Of a stretch of 64,000 nucleotides of DNA, positions 1-8,622 are shown piece after piece (the stretch's first letter is position 1; every line of letters begins with the position of its first letter). The DNA lies in NCBI RefSeq assembly GCF_036173125.1, contig NZ_CP108054.1, forward strand, positions 6,415,001-6,479,000, given 5' to 3'. The stretch is from Streptomyces sp. NBC_00286 (lineage in GTDB: Bacteria; Actinomycetota; Actinomycetes; Streptomycetales; Streptomycetaceae). Below the pieces are notes generated by a model that saw only the letters and a list, made by a program, of their open reading frames with translations, did not search any database and was not told the DNA's origin. Made by a program: the position numbers and the translations under genes.

Positions 1-461
1 GGGAGGACGAGAGCGTCGGGGTGTTCGATGACGGGGACGGGGGGTTTTCGGGGTTCAGCGTGGGGGCGGGTAAGACGGTGTCCGTCAGGGTTCGGCTTGC
101 TGTTGCCGAGGGTGCCGTGTCCAACGATGTTGTTGCCAGCGCGGCCGTCGTGCGGCGGCATGACGATGGCGATGATGGGGACTGGGTGGGGCAGTCGAAC
201 GACTACCGGTTTCGTATCGTCGATGAGGACGCGTCTCAAGTGCCCCGAGACCCAAGCCAGTTGCCTCAAGATCCTCAAGAGTCTCCAGACGGGGCAACCC
301 CCGAACCCGTACCCGAGAAAGGGTTCCCGTTCCCCGACGAGCTGGCCGGTACCGGGCCCGCCTCCCGGCGTGGGCTTCTCGGAACGGCGGCCGCCGGCCT
401 GCTGCTCATCGCCACCGGCGCCGGCGCCATGCTCATCGCCCGACGCCGCCGCCGACGCTGA
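1..461 (+). CDS. Sortase-anchored surface protein, C-terminal part (5' end outside window)
   Basis: The reading frame is open to the left edge, so only the last ~150 residues are present. A Pro/Asp/Glu-rich wall-spanning stretch is followed by a LAGTG sorting signal, a hydrophobic helix (GLLGTAAAGLLLIATGAGAM) and a tail of arginines. LAxTG is the motif used by class E sortases in high-GC actinobacteria, so this protein is probably linked covalently to peptidoglycan. The sortase at 2126-2809 is class F and need not be its partner. Nothing can be said of the ectodomain beyond its acidic character. Confidence 0.8.
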   Translation, partial: EDESVGVFDDGDGGFSGFSVGAGKTVSVRVRLAVAEGAVSNDVVASAAVVRRHDDGDDGDWVGQSNDYRFRIVDEDASQVPRDPSQLPQDPQESPDGATPEPVPEKGFPFPDELAGTGPASRRGLLGTAAAGLLLIATGAGAMLIARRRRRR

Positions 462-586
462 GCCCCGAGCCGCCTGCCGCCCTTCGCTGCCCACCCGGCC
501 TGCCCACAGGCCGGACTCCCCTCCGTCAAGATCCGGCCGCTGGCTACCCTGAGACGCTGGCACACGCGTACGTCAGGAGACCGGAC

Positions 587-1366
587 ATGGCAGAGCGCAA
601 GCCCATCGAGTCGTGGCTCACCGACATGGACGGTGTACTCATCCACGAGGGCGTGCCCATCCCCGGCGCCGACGCCTTCATCAAGAAGCTCAGGGAGTCC
701 GGGCGCCCCTTCCTGGTGCTCACCAACAACTCCATCTACACCGCCCGTGACCTGCACGCCCGCCTCCAGCGCATGGGGCTGGACGTCCCCGTCGAGAACA
801 TCTGGACCTCCGCCCTGGCCACCGCCCAGTTCCTGGACGACCAGCGGCCCGGCGGCACCGCGTACGTCATAGGCGAGGCGGGCATGACCACGGCGCTGCA
901 CGACATCGGGTACGTCCTCACCGACCACGAGCCCGACTATGTAGTCCTCGGCGAGACCCGTACTTATTCATTCGAGGCCATGACGAAGGCGGTGCGGCTG
1001 ATCAACGGCGGGGCCCGTTTCATCTGCACCAACCCCGACGAGACCGGGCCGTCCGCCGAGGGCCCGTTGCCCGCCACCGGCGCCGTGGCCGCGCTGATCA
1101 CCAAGGCGACCGGCAAGAAGCCGTACTTCGCGGGCAAGCCGAACCCGCTGATGATGCGTACGGGGCTCAATGCCATCGGCGCGCACTCCGAGACCAGCGC
1201 CATGATCGGCGACCGGATGGACACGGATGTCCTGGCCGGACTGGAGGCGGGGATGATGACGTTCCTGGTGCTGACCGGGCTGACCACGCCCGAGGACGTC
1301 GAGCGGTACCCGTATCGCCCGTCCAAGGTCGTCGACTCGATCGCCGCCCTCGTCGACCGGGTGTGA
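587..1366 (+). CDS. HAD-superfamily subfamily IIA hydrolase (NagD-like phosphatase)
   Basis: This 259-residue protein has the HAD motifs: TDMDGVL (Asp13 nucleophile, Asp15 acid/base), the motif II threonine in LTNNS, a central lysine region (AGKPNP) and the metal-binding GDRMDTD near the C-terminus. The length and the C2 cap between motifs II and III fit subfamily IIA (NagD, 4-nitrophenylphosphatase). Those enzymes dephosphorylate small sugar or nucleotide phosphates in the cytoplasm, but the substrate cannot be read here. The ATG is preceded by AGGAG eight bases upstream. It appears to be a stand-alone gene. Confidence 0.9.
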   Translation: MAERKPIESWLTDMDGVLIHEGVPIPGADAFIKKLRESGRPFLVLTNNSIYTARDLHARLQRMGLDVPVENIWTSALATAQFLDDQRPGGTAYVIGEAGMTTALHDIGYVLTDHEPDYVVLGETRTYSFEAMTKAVRLINGGARFICTNPDETGPSAEGPLPATGAVAALITKATGKKPYFAGKPNPLMMRTGLNAIGAHSETSAMIGDRMDTDVLAGLEAGMMTFLVLTGLTTPEDVERYPYRPSKVVDSIAALVDRV

Positions 1367-1501
1367 GCCGGTTTCCGAACGGCTCCTCTTGTCAGTCATC
1401 CCAAGTACCCGAACCAGTTACCCGAACGGATCAACCGAGGCCCCTCCCCACGTGCGTTTACGCGCCCGGGAGAGGAGTCTCGACGTATTCGGAGGTTCAC
1501 G

Positions 1502-2116
1502 ATGGGCTCACTGCAACTGACTCTCTGTGCCGGTGCCGTGGTCGCCGGCGCGCTCACCCCTGTCCCCGCCTCCGCCCTCCCCATGGACGCCCTCCCCATG
1601 GACACGGACGTCTCCGTCTCACCGGCGACCCCGACCCCCGGCAGCGACATCCAGGTACGGGCTCGGGGCTGCCCGGCGGGGACGTCGGGCACAGCCGCCG
1701 CCACGTCCCGGGCGTTCGTCGCGGACGCCCTGCTGGCCGGGCGAACCGGCGAACTCGTCGGCGATACGCGGATCCGCTCGACGCTCACCCCGGGCACGTA
1801 CGACATCGAGGTCACCTGTGGCGGCCTCGGCGACAAGGCCGACGACGCCGACGACGCCGACGAGCCGGGCAAGGCCACGGGCACCCTCACCGTCGTAAAG
1901 AAGCCCTCCGCGGCCGCCGGGCCCGCCGCGCCCTCCGCCCCCCAGTCCCCCACCGCCCCCGTGAGCGCCGGCGGCGGTGGGTCCGCGCGGTTGTCCGCCG
2001 CTCAGGAGCGGGCGGAGGGGCCCGGCACCCCGCACACCGTGGTCGGTCTCGTTCTGGCGGGGGCCGCCGCGGTGGCTGTGGCGGTGCGCAGTGTGCGCCG
2101 GGGACGCGGCAGGTGA
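1502..2116 (+). CDS. Secreted membrane-anchored protein paired with a class F sortase
   Basis: The protein has 204 residues. It has an N-terminal signal peptide (cleavage probable after the ALTPVPASA region), a single Ig-like domain with one Cys pair (CPAG..., VTCGG), a Pro/Ala linker and a C-terminal transmembrane helix with a basic tail. No LPxTG-type motif is visible, so it is probably held by the helix. GGAGG lies six bases before the ATG. The stop is nine bases before the sortase start, so the two genes are co-transcribed. The function is unknown; surface presentation is inferred. Confidence 0.75.
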   Translation: MGSLQLTLCAGAVVAGALTPVPASALPMDALPMDTDVSVSPATPTPGSDIQVRARGCPAGTSGTAAATSRAFVADALLAGRTGELVGDTRIRSTLTPGTYDIEVTCGGLGDKADDADDADEPGKATGTLTVVKKPSAAAGPAAPSAPQSPTAPVSAGGGGSARLSAAQERAEGPGTPHTVVGLVLAGAAAVAVAVRSVRRGRGR

Positions 2117-2125
2117 GGGGCGGCC

Positions 2126-2809
2126 ATGTCCGACCGGGAACGTACCTCCGGCGCCGGCCGCCTCACGATGGGCGTCGTCTGGGCGGTGCTGTTGCTCGGG
2201 CTGTGGCTGTGGGGCCGCGAAGTGACCGACGTACGCCCGGGGACGTCCGCGCCGACCACGGGTGACGTGGCGGCGGTGGGGCGGCCGCGCGGGGTCCAAC
2301 TGCCGCCCGCCGCCGAGCCGTTGGCGGGTGCGGTGCGGCCGGAACGGCTGGTCGTTCCGTCGCTCGGGGTGCGGGCGCCCGTGATGGTCCGCGGGCTTGA
2401 TGCGCGCGGGGCGATCGAGGTGCCGCCCTATTCCCGGGCGGGAGCCGTCGGGTGGTACGGGGCCGGTGCGAGCCCCGGCGCCGAGGGAGCCGCGCTGCTC
2501 GTGGGGCACGTCGACACCGACTCCAGGCCCGCGGTCTTCCGCCGCCTCAGCGAGCTGCGGCCGGGCGCGAAGGTGCGGGTGATCCGGGACGACGGCACGG
2601 TCGCCGAGTTCACCGTGGACGACGTCCAGGTGCTCGCGCGCGACCGTTTCGATGCGCGGCAGGCGTACGGAGTCCGGCGGCCGGGGCGCGCCGAACTCCG
2701 CCTCGTCACCTGCGGTGGGCGCTTCGACCCGGGAGCCCGTGCGTACACGGCGAACGTGGTGGTGTCGGCGTACCTCACGGGTGCCGCTCCGCTGGGAGCA
2801 CGTAGATAA
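2126..2809 (+). CDS. Class F sortase
   Basis: This 227-residue protein has an N-terminal membrane anchor (about residues 12-30) and a sortase beta-barrel. The catalytic His lies in LLVGHVDT, the catalytic Cys in LRLVTCGG, and the Arg near the end in the PGARAY region. Class F enzymes are extracytoplasmic transpeptidases of actinobacteria, many with unknown substrates. It is translationally close to the upstream secreted protein. The last residues (AAPLGARR) and the stop lie inside a copy of the dispersed repeat described at 2786-2880, so the C-terminus is probably repeat-derived. Confidence 0.88.
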   Translation: MSDRERTSGAGRLTMGVVWAVLLLGLWLWGREVTDVRPGTSAPTTGDVAAVGRPRGVQLPPAAEPLAGAVRPERLVVPSLGVRAPVMVRGLDARGAIEVPPYSRAGAVGWYGAGASPGAEGAALLVGHVDTDSRPAVFRRLSELRPGAKVRVIRDDGTVAEFTVDDVQVLARDRFDARQAYGVRRPGRAELRLVTCGGRFDPGARAYTANVVVSAYLTGAAPLGARR

Positions 2810-2880
2810 CCTGCGGGCCGGTGGGGGCTGGTCGCGCAGTTCCCCGCGCCCCTTAGAGGCCTGCGGCCTCCTCGGGGCGC
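2786..2880 (+). repeat. Dispersed intergenic element, copy a (short form)
   Basis: It begins with GCTCCGCTGGGAGCACG inside the end of the sortase gene and continues through GGGGGCTGGTCGCGC. It ends in a hairpin (2846-2880: GCGCCCC pairs with GGGGCGC, with an inner GAGGCC/GGCCTC stem). The middle CGGAGCCGCA block found in other copies is absent. The hairpin follows the stop by 36 bases and could terminate transcription. Confidence 0.75.
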
Positions 2881-3299
2881 CGCGATACCGCACCGGACTT
2901 CTCCAAGCTGACAGCCGAACAGGCTCTAGGCCTAAACGCTCATCCGTTCTAGAGTCGTTCCGGACTTGGACATTTACGCTCCGAGGCCTCCCGCGCCGAC
3001 GCCGGGTTACTCCCGCAGCCCGTGCGCGCGTGGTCGAGGACCAGCCCGGTCGGCGACTCAGGGGGAGCGGTCGTCGGCCGGGCTAGGTGCGCGTGCGCCC
3101 CGTAAGGGGCGCGGGGCTGTGACATTTGCGGCTCCGCCGGGGGCGCGACCAGCCACAGCGGACCCGCAGTTTCGAACCGCCCTCCCAGCGGAGCGCCGGC
3201 GCTGTAACAGGTGTCCGACAAGGGGCGGACGCCCTCGTGAGCGCACAGAGGCGTATGTCAGGATTGGTACTTCGAACAGTGCACCATGGGGGGAGTTGG
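2881..3299. promoter_or_regulatory. cslZ upstream region
   Basis: Apart from the element copy at 3095-3197, I see no gene here. GGGGGGAG immediately before 3300 is the cslZ ribosome binding site. The segment near 2930-2975 is locally AT-richer and may hold a promoter, but no confident -10/-35 pair could be assigned. Confidence 0.4.
3095..3197 (-). repeat. Dispersed intergenic element, copy b
   Basis: Read on the minus strand, this copy runs GGCGCTCCGCTGGGAG, GTCCGCTGTGGCTGGTCGCG, CGGAGCCGCA, CACAGCCCCGCGCCCC, then its inverse. The terminal hairpin GCGCCCC-GTAA-GGGGCGC lies at 3095-3112. This copy is not adjacent to any stop codon I can identify. Confidence 0.75.
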
Positions 3300-4310
3300 A
3301 TGTACGAGCGCAGGGGGGCCGGAGCCAGGGCGTCCGTGGCGGTGGCCGGAGTGGTGCTGCTGCTCGCGGGGTGTTCCTCCTCCGGGGACGACGGCGATGG
3401 GGAGAAGGAGCCGGCCGGCCAGGTCAGCCAGCAGCCGAAGGGCGACGACCCGTACTGGGTCAACCCCGACGGGAACGCGGCTCAGCAGGTGAGCACCTTC
3501 ACTGAGGAGGGGAAGAAGGAAGAAGCCGAGCTGATCAAGAAGATCGCCGCGCATCCCACAGGCGAGTGGATCACTCCGGAGGAAGCGGAGGCCGAGGCGC
3601 GCGAAGTCACCGAGGCGGCCGAGAAGGCCGACCGGGACGCGCTGCTCGTCGTCTACAACATTCCGCACCGCGACTGCGGCCAGTTCTCGCAGGGCGGCGC
3701 CAAGGACGGCAATGCCTACCGGGAGTTCATCGACCAGGTCGCCGACGGCATCGGCGACCGGAACGCGACGGTGATCCTGGAGCCGGACGCCCTGCTGCAC
3801 GTGGTGGACGGCTGCACGGCCCAGGAGTTCCACCAGGAGCGCCTCGACCTTCTCAAGGGCGCCGTCGAGAAGCTCGGGTCCCTGAAGAACACGAAGGTCT
3901 ACCTGGACGCGGGCAACGCGGGCAACAACCCGAGCGATCTCTACGATCCGCTCAAGCGGGCGGGCATCGACCAGGCCGACGGCTTCTCGGTGAACGTGTC
4001 GAACTTCTACAGCACCGAGGACAGCACCAAGTACGGCAAAGAACTGTCGGCGAAGATCGGCAACAAGCCCTTCGTGATCGACACCAGCCGCAACGGCAAC
4101 GGTCCGTACACCGAGGGCAAGGATCCCTGGTGCAACCCGCCGGGCCGCGCGCTCGGCGAGGAGCCCACGACGAAGACCGGCGACGACCTCGTCGACGCCT
4201 ACCTGTGGGTCAAGCGGCCCGGCGAGTCCGACGGCACCTGCAGGGGCGGCCCGAACGCGGGCGAGTGGTGGCCGGAGTACGCGCTGGAGCTCGCGAAGGC
4301 CAGCGAGTAG
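3300..4310 (+). CDS. cslZ: GH6-family endoglucanase lipoprotein CslZ
   Basis: The ATG at 3300 has a strong GGGGGGAG site; longer in-frame starts would run into repeat sequence. The 336-residue product has a lipobox LLAGC (Cys25), an acidic linker and a glycoside hydrolase family 6 fold. GH6 marks are VVYNIPHRDCG (Asp125, base candidate), ILEPDAL (Asp163, acid candidate), YLDAGNAGNN and FVIDTSRNGNG. In Streptomyces the cslA-glxA-cslZ locus makes and processes a beta-glucan at hyphal tips, needed for tip growth and aerial development. CslZ is the presumed membrane-tethered glucanase. It converges with glxA across a strong terminator. Confidence 0.88.
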   Translation: MYERRGAGARASVAVAGVVLLLAGCSSSGDDGDGEKEPAGQVSQQPKGDDPYWVNPDGNAAQQVSTFTEEGKKEEAELIKKIAAHPTGEWITPEEAEAEAREVTEAAEKADRDALLVVYNIPHRDCGQFSQGGAKDGNAYREFIDQVADGIGDRNATVILEPDALLHVVDGCTAQEFHQERLDLLKGAVEKLGSLKNTKVYLDAGNAGNNPSDLYDPLKRAGIDQADGFSVNVSNFYSTEDSTKYGKELSAKIGNKPFVIDTSRNGNGPYTEGKDPWCNPPGRALGEEPTTKTGDDLVDAYLWVKRPGESDGTCRGGPNAGEWWPEYALELAKASE

Positions 4311-4341
4311 AGCGAGTAGCAGGAGCTGCAGGTCGTACGTG

Positions 4342-4378
4342 ACTGGGGGCGCCCTCCTTGGCGGAGGGCGCCCCCAGT
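4342..4378. terminator. Bidirectional terminator between cslZ and glxA
   Basis: A 16-bp perfect inverted repeat (ACTGGGGGCGCCCTCC and its complement, 5-base loop) lies between the two convergent stop codons, so it can serve both strands. Confidence 0.85.
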
Positions 4379-4408
4379 TGCGTAACTCTGCCCGCTGTCA
4401 GGGAAGGA

Positions 4409-6346
4409 TCACGGGACCTTGACCCACTGGGCCTTGCTCGGTGTGCCCTGGTCGTCCGTCACGAACAACATGTACCAGCCCGACTGGACCAGGTTGCGGT
4501 TCTTCGGGATGGTGACCTCGATGCCGCCGTCCGTCTTCTCCAGGTCCAGGGCGATGGACCGCTGGTCGATGTCGGTTACGTGCGTCGAGGCGCTCGGCCG
4601 GATCAGGCGGGCCGTCTTGATGGACGAGGAGTGCTCGGACTTGAACGTCGCCGACTCGCCGCGCTTGATGGTCTTCGGACCGCCGGAGAGCGTGGGCTGC
4701 GCATCGCCGTAGAGGTACGGCGGCGTGTAGATCTCGATGCGCTGCTCGAACTTGCCGGGCTTGGTGTTGGCCTTGTCCGCGTAGAGCGAGTCCGAGCCGA
4801 AGACCATCACGCGGCCGTCGGGCAGCAGGATCGAGCCCGAGTGGTAGTTGCGGCCCACGAGCGGGTCGGCGACCCGCTTCATCTCGTTGCTCTTCGCGTC
4901 GTAGAGCCGGGCCTCGAGGATGTTGGAGTCGCCGCGCCCGCGGTAGTCCTCGGAGCCGCCGGACACCAGCACGTTGTCGTCGGGCAGGATCGAGTACTGC
5001 GGGTAGCGGGTGCCCTTGTCCAGTTCTGGCCCGTCCACGAACTTCGGGTCGTCCTCCAGCAGATCGATGATGCGGGTCTTCTTGCTGGACTCCTTGGACT
5101 CGCCGACGCCGCCGCCGCCGATCACCATGTACTTCTCGTCCTGCGCGGGCGGCAGCAGCACCGTGCCCGCGGTCTCCAGGAGCTTGGGGTCGGACAGGCC
5201 GGGGACCTTGTCGAACTTGTTCGTCTTCAGGTCCCAGATGCCCGGGTCACGGCCGACGTCGTCCGGGCCGTAGCCGGCGTTGGCGCCCGAGTAGAACAGC
5301 TTGCCGTTCTGCATCAGGGATATCGCCGGGTACGTCGGGAACTGCCGGACTTCCTCGGTGTACTCCCACTCCTTGGTCTTCGGGTCGTAGACCTCGTTCT
5401 TGCCCGGCACCAGCTGGCCGATCTCGTCCAGGCCGGAGAGGCTGAGGATCTTGCCGTCGGAGAGCGTGGTGAGCGTCGGGTACCAGCGCGCCTCCTTCAT
5501 CGGATCGACCTTGATGTACTTCTCGGCGATCGGGTCGAACTCGAAGGCGTCCCTGATGCCCTGGAAGTCCTTCTTGTCGAGGGCCAGCTTCTGCGCGATG
5601 CCGTACGTGTTACGCGCGTCGGCGCCCTTCAGGCCCTGGATCGTGTAGTTGTCCTCGGTGCCGGTCTCGTACTTCGCGCCGCGCTTCTGCGCCTCGACGT
5701 AGATACGGCCCAGGCCCGGCTCGTTCCCCAGGAACTTGCCGGTCTCCTTGTCGAAATTCTTCTTGGCGCGCTCGACGACGACCGGGTCCTTCGACACGAA
5801 CGTCTTGCCGTTCTCCTTGCCCGTGAACTTGGTGCCCGCCGGGATGGTGATCGGCTTGTCCGGGTTCTCGTTGTGGACGATCATCAGGCCGCCGGCCTTG
5901 GTGACGTCACCCTTGAGCTTCTCGTACCGCTTGGTGCCGCCCGCGATCAGCAGATTGCCGTTGGCGAGCTGGGTGTGGCCCGTGCAGAACAGGTCCTTGG
6001 GCGTGTCGATCTTCTTGATGGTGCCCTTGACCGGGTCCCAGATGCGGGTGTCGAACTTCTTGGCGTCGAAGTTGTCCTGGTTGTTCCCCGAGCCCGCGAC
6101 CATCAGGACCTTGCCCGTGCGCAGCAGCGCAGCGTGGATGGTGTTCTGGCGGTACTCCTCCGGGAACTCGATAATCTCCCACTTGCCGTTCGCGGCCTTG
6201 TACTCGGGCTGGTTGATCTTGTAGTCGTGGTACTTGGCCGAACCGAAGCGGTAGAGCGCCGGCCCGTTCATCCCCGCCAGCGCCACCACCACCGCCGCGC
6301 CTATCGCGATGCGGCGGGCGCGGCGGCGGCTGGAGCGGTCTTTCAT
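4409..6346 (-). CDS. glxA: Mononuclear copper radical oxidase GlxA (galactose-oxidase-like)
   Basis: The 645-residue protein has an N-terminal membrane anchor (about 13-30) and a Kelch-type beta-propeller followed by a C-terminal Ig-like DUF1929 domain. By direct count the copper site is intact: Cys121 (LFCTGH) for the Cys-Tyr cofactor, Trp288-Tyr289 (RWYPT), axial Tyr501-His502 (NYHSG) and His589 (STHVTD). Cys121 and Trp288 match the positions I recall for S. lividans GlxA. It oxidises a sugar hydroxyl to aldehyde with O2, and in Streptomyces is needed for deposition of the CslA-made glucan. The start codon overlaps the cslA stop by four bases, so the two are translationally coupled. Confidence 0.93.
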   Translation of the reverse strand: MKDRSSRRRARRIAIGAAVVVALAGMNGPALYRFGSAKYHDYKINQPEYKAANGKWEIIEFPEEYRQNTIHAALLRTGKVLMVAGSGNNQDNFDAKKFDTRIWDPVKGTIKKIDTPKDLFCTGHTQLANGNLLIAGGTKRYEKLKGDVTKAGGLMIVHNENPDKPITIPAGTKFTGKENGKTFVSKDPVVVERAKKNFDKETGKFLGNEPGLGRIYVEAQKRGAKYETGTEDNYTIQGLKGADARNTYGIAQKLALDKKDFQGIRDAFEFDPIAEKYIKVDPMKEARWYPTLTTLSDGKILSLSGLDEIGQLVPGKNEVYDPKTKEWEYTEEVRQFPTYPAISLMQNGKLFYSGANAGYGPDDVGRDPGIWDLKTNKFDKVPGLSDPKLLETAGTVLLPPAQDEKYMVIGGGGVGESKESSKKTRIIDLLEDDPKFVDGPELDKGTRYPQYSILPDDNVLVSGGSEDYRGRGDSNILEARLYDAKSNEMKRVADPLVGRNYHSGSILLPDGRVMVFGSDSLYADKANTKPGKFEQRIEIYTPPYLYGDAQPTLSGGPKTIKRGESATFKSEHSSSIKTARLIRPSASTHVTDIDQRSIALDLEKTDGGIEVTIPKNRNLVQSGWYMLFVTDDQGTPSKAQWVKVP

Positions 6347-8292
6347 TTCTTGCGTCCCCCAAGAGCGATCTGCACTGTCTGGTCACTGCCCCCGTCCGCC
6401 GCCCAGCTCGGCTTGTGCTGTCCGTGCGGGGCGGGGTGATGGGTGGGCAGAGGCTGTGGTGTGGTCACGGCGTCCTGCGACTCCGGCGGAGCGGACGGCG
6501 GCTTCTTCGCGTCCTGGCGCATCTGATAACGCCAGGCGAACATCGGTGAGGCGGTGATCAGAAGCGCGAACGACGCCCAGATGACCATCGCCGGGTGCGA
6601 GTTGCCGAAGTAGAAGCCGGCACTGATCGAACCGGCGAAGATCAAGATGAAGTACCAGTGGTAACGGAAGGTCCCGAACCAGGTGTCCGGGCTCGCCGAG
6701 TCGCCCTTCGGCGTGACCACGAACTTGCTCTTGCGGCGCAGTACGGAGTCGATCAGCGCCTTCGCGTAGAGCGGCGCCGACAGTGCGGACATGATCATGC
6801 CTGCCACACCGCCGGAACCCTCCGGCTCGTGCGGAGAGATGTTGTGGCGGCGGTTCCAGACGTACAGGCCGATCTGCAGCGCCGAGGCGTTGCCGTACAG
6901 CATCAGCCAGATCGCCGGGTCGATGTTCACACCCGAGGCGCCCAGGCCCAGGAACAGCGCACAACTCAGCGCCGCCAGGATCCAGTTGAGGGCGGACATC
7001 GGGTAGAAGATGATCATCATCGTGTAGTTGAAGAGCTTGCTCGGCGGCAGCGAGTACCAGCCCTTCCAGTACTGCTTGAGGATCGTCTCGTACGTTCCTC
7101 GCGACCAGCGCATCTGCTGGGTGAAGAAGTCCGTCCAGGCGTTGGGGCCCTCGCCGACCGCGAGCACGTCGGGGGTGTAGACCGAGCGCCACTTCTTGCC
7201 CGTCGCCGGGTTCTTGTGACGGTGGATCTCGAAGCCCGTCGCCATGTCCTCGGTGATCGAGTCGTACAGACCGCCGATCTGCTTGAGTGCCTTGATCCGC
7301 ACGGCGTTTGACGTGCCGACGAACATGGGGGAGCCGTAGCGGTTGCCCGCGCGCTGGATCAGCGCGTGGAACAGGAACTGCTGCGACTCGGCGGACTTGG
7401 TGATGGGGTTGTCGTAGTTGCCGTACACCTGCGGGCCGATGACGAAGCCGACATCCGGGTCGCGGAAGAAACCGAGCATCCGCTCCAGGTAGTTGGGCAG
7501 CGGCACGTGGTCGGTGTCGACCGAGGCGAAGTAGTCGTAGTCGTCACCGTGCGCGTCCAGCCAGGCGTTGTAGTTGCCGTGCTTGGTCTTGGCGCGGTGC
7601 GGGCCCTTCTTCTGGTTCCACTTCGCGACGCCCTTGCGGGAGAAGTGGTGCACACCGAGGCGCGCACAGACTTCCTTCACCTCGGGGTCGTCGCCCTCGT
7701 CGAGCAACCAGACGTGCATGAGGCCTCGGTGGCGGATCTTCACCGCGGCCTCGAGCGTCTTCGTCACCATCTCCAGCGGCTCTTTGCCGGGCACGAAGGA
7801 GGTGAGGAAGGCCACTCTGGTGCCGGTCTCGGGCACCACCGGGATGGGGTCGCGGGCGACCAGCGTGGCGTGCGCGTTCGACACCACGTTCATGCAGCGG
7901 AAGAACTCGATCAGACCGATCGAGACGAGCATCACGACGTCGAGCGCGGGCAGGAAGTCGTAGACCGGGTTCTCGCGTTCGGTCCAGTGCGTGGGCTGCA
8001 GCAGCCAGGCGAGCAGCACCAGCGACAGGACCGGGGCGGCTATCAGCATCAGGGCGACGCGGATGCGGTGCGGCTCCTGCGAGATCAGGGAGCGGTACTT
8101 GACCCGGTACGGCTTGTGCGGATCGGGCTGCGTGAGAGGACCCGAGAGCCTGCTGTAGTGCTCGTAGTCGTATCTCGGCAGTGTCTTCTTGATCCTGCGG
8201 AAACTGCCCGTCGTCGTCTGTGACGGCACCCTGAGCTGGGTCGTCTGAGACGGGTCAGAGTTCTGCCGGCCGCCGTTCGGCGTCGACGTCAT
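6343..8292 (-). CDS. cslA: Cellulose-synthase-like glycosyltransferase CslA (GT2)
   Basis: This 649-residue processive GT2 has two N-terminal membrane helices (about 78-98 and 115-132), a cytoplasmic catalytic domain and several C-terminal helices. Catalytic marks by count are LLDEGDD (Asp198), DTD (259-261), TED (347-349) and QxxRW (Gln392-Trp396). The hydrophilic N-terminus (residues 1-75) resembles the DivIVA-recruited form known in S. coelicolor. It polymerises a beta-1,4-type glucan at tips. It is first in a two-gene operon with glxA; a 330-base upstream region carries its promoter. Confidence 0.93.
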   Translation of the reverse strand: MTSTPNGGRQNSDPSQTTQLRVPSQTTTGSFRRIKKTLPRYDYEHYSRLSGPLTQPDPHKPYRVKYRSLISQEPHRIRVALMLIAAPVLSLVLLAWLLQPTHWTERENPVYDFLPALDVVMLVSIGLIEFFRCMNVVSNAHATLVARDPIPVVPETGTRVAFLTSFVPGKEPLEMVTKTLEAAVKIRHRGLMHVWLLDEGDDPEVKEVCARLGVHHFSRKGVAKWNQKKGPHRAKTKHGNYNAWLDAHGDDYDYFASVDTDHVPLPNYLERMLGFFRDPDVGFVIGPQVYGNYDNPITKSAESQQFLFHALIQRAGNRYGSPMFVGTSNAVRIKALKQIGGLYDSITEDMATGFEIHRHKNPATGKKWRSVYTPDVLAVGEGPNAWTDFFTQQMRWSRGTYETILKQYWKGWYSLPPSKLFNYTMMIIFYPMSALNWILAALSCALFLGLGASGVNIDPAIWLMLYGNASALQIGLYVWNRRHNISPHEPEGSGGVAGMIMSALSAPLYAKALIDSVLRRKSKFVVTPKGDSASPDTWFGTFRYHWYFILIFAGSISAGFYFGNSHPAMVIWASFALLITASPMFAWRYQMRQDAKKPPSAPPESQDAVTTPQPLPTHHPAPHGQHKPSWAADGGSDQTVQIALGGRKK

Positions 8293-8622
8293 GAGTCATC
8301 CCCCCACACGCAGTGCATCGCGTGCTCCTTGTTCCGTATGCGCCTGTTCGGTCCCCCTCGACTTTCACAGGCGTATCAATAGCAGGCCCCCGTCACCACA
8401 CCACCCACACCCTATAGACATGGAACGGTGGTCCTCCGGTTGCATGATGCCCCCCTCGGCATCGGGCTCTGAACGGGGCCCCTCCTCCCCGCCTTCGGTG
8501 CAACCGCTTTCCCGGCCCCCAACTGCCGAGTAACCGCAGCCTCTTGTAGCCCAGGGTTCAGGGTTCTACGGCGATCATCATGATCGCAAGACGCGAAACG
8601 TGCTGTTTACCGGTCATTCGCG
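8293..8622. promoter_or_regulatory. cslA promoter region with 17-bp palindrome
   Basis: This non-coding stretch lies between cslA and the FadR-type regulator gene, both on the minus strand. A perfect palindrome, GCGATCATCATGATCGC (8571-8587, one central base), lies about 280 bases upstream of cslA and just past the regulator stop. It is operator-like but its ligand is unknown. Confidence 0.5.

Noticed and set aside
4358..6439. Long open frame on the plus strand opposite glxA
   Set aside because: It is the antisense shadow of glxA; GC-rich codon bias keeps the frame open and it has no ribosome site or domain.
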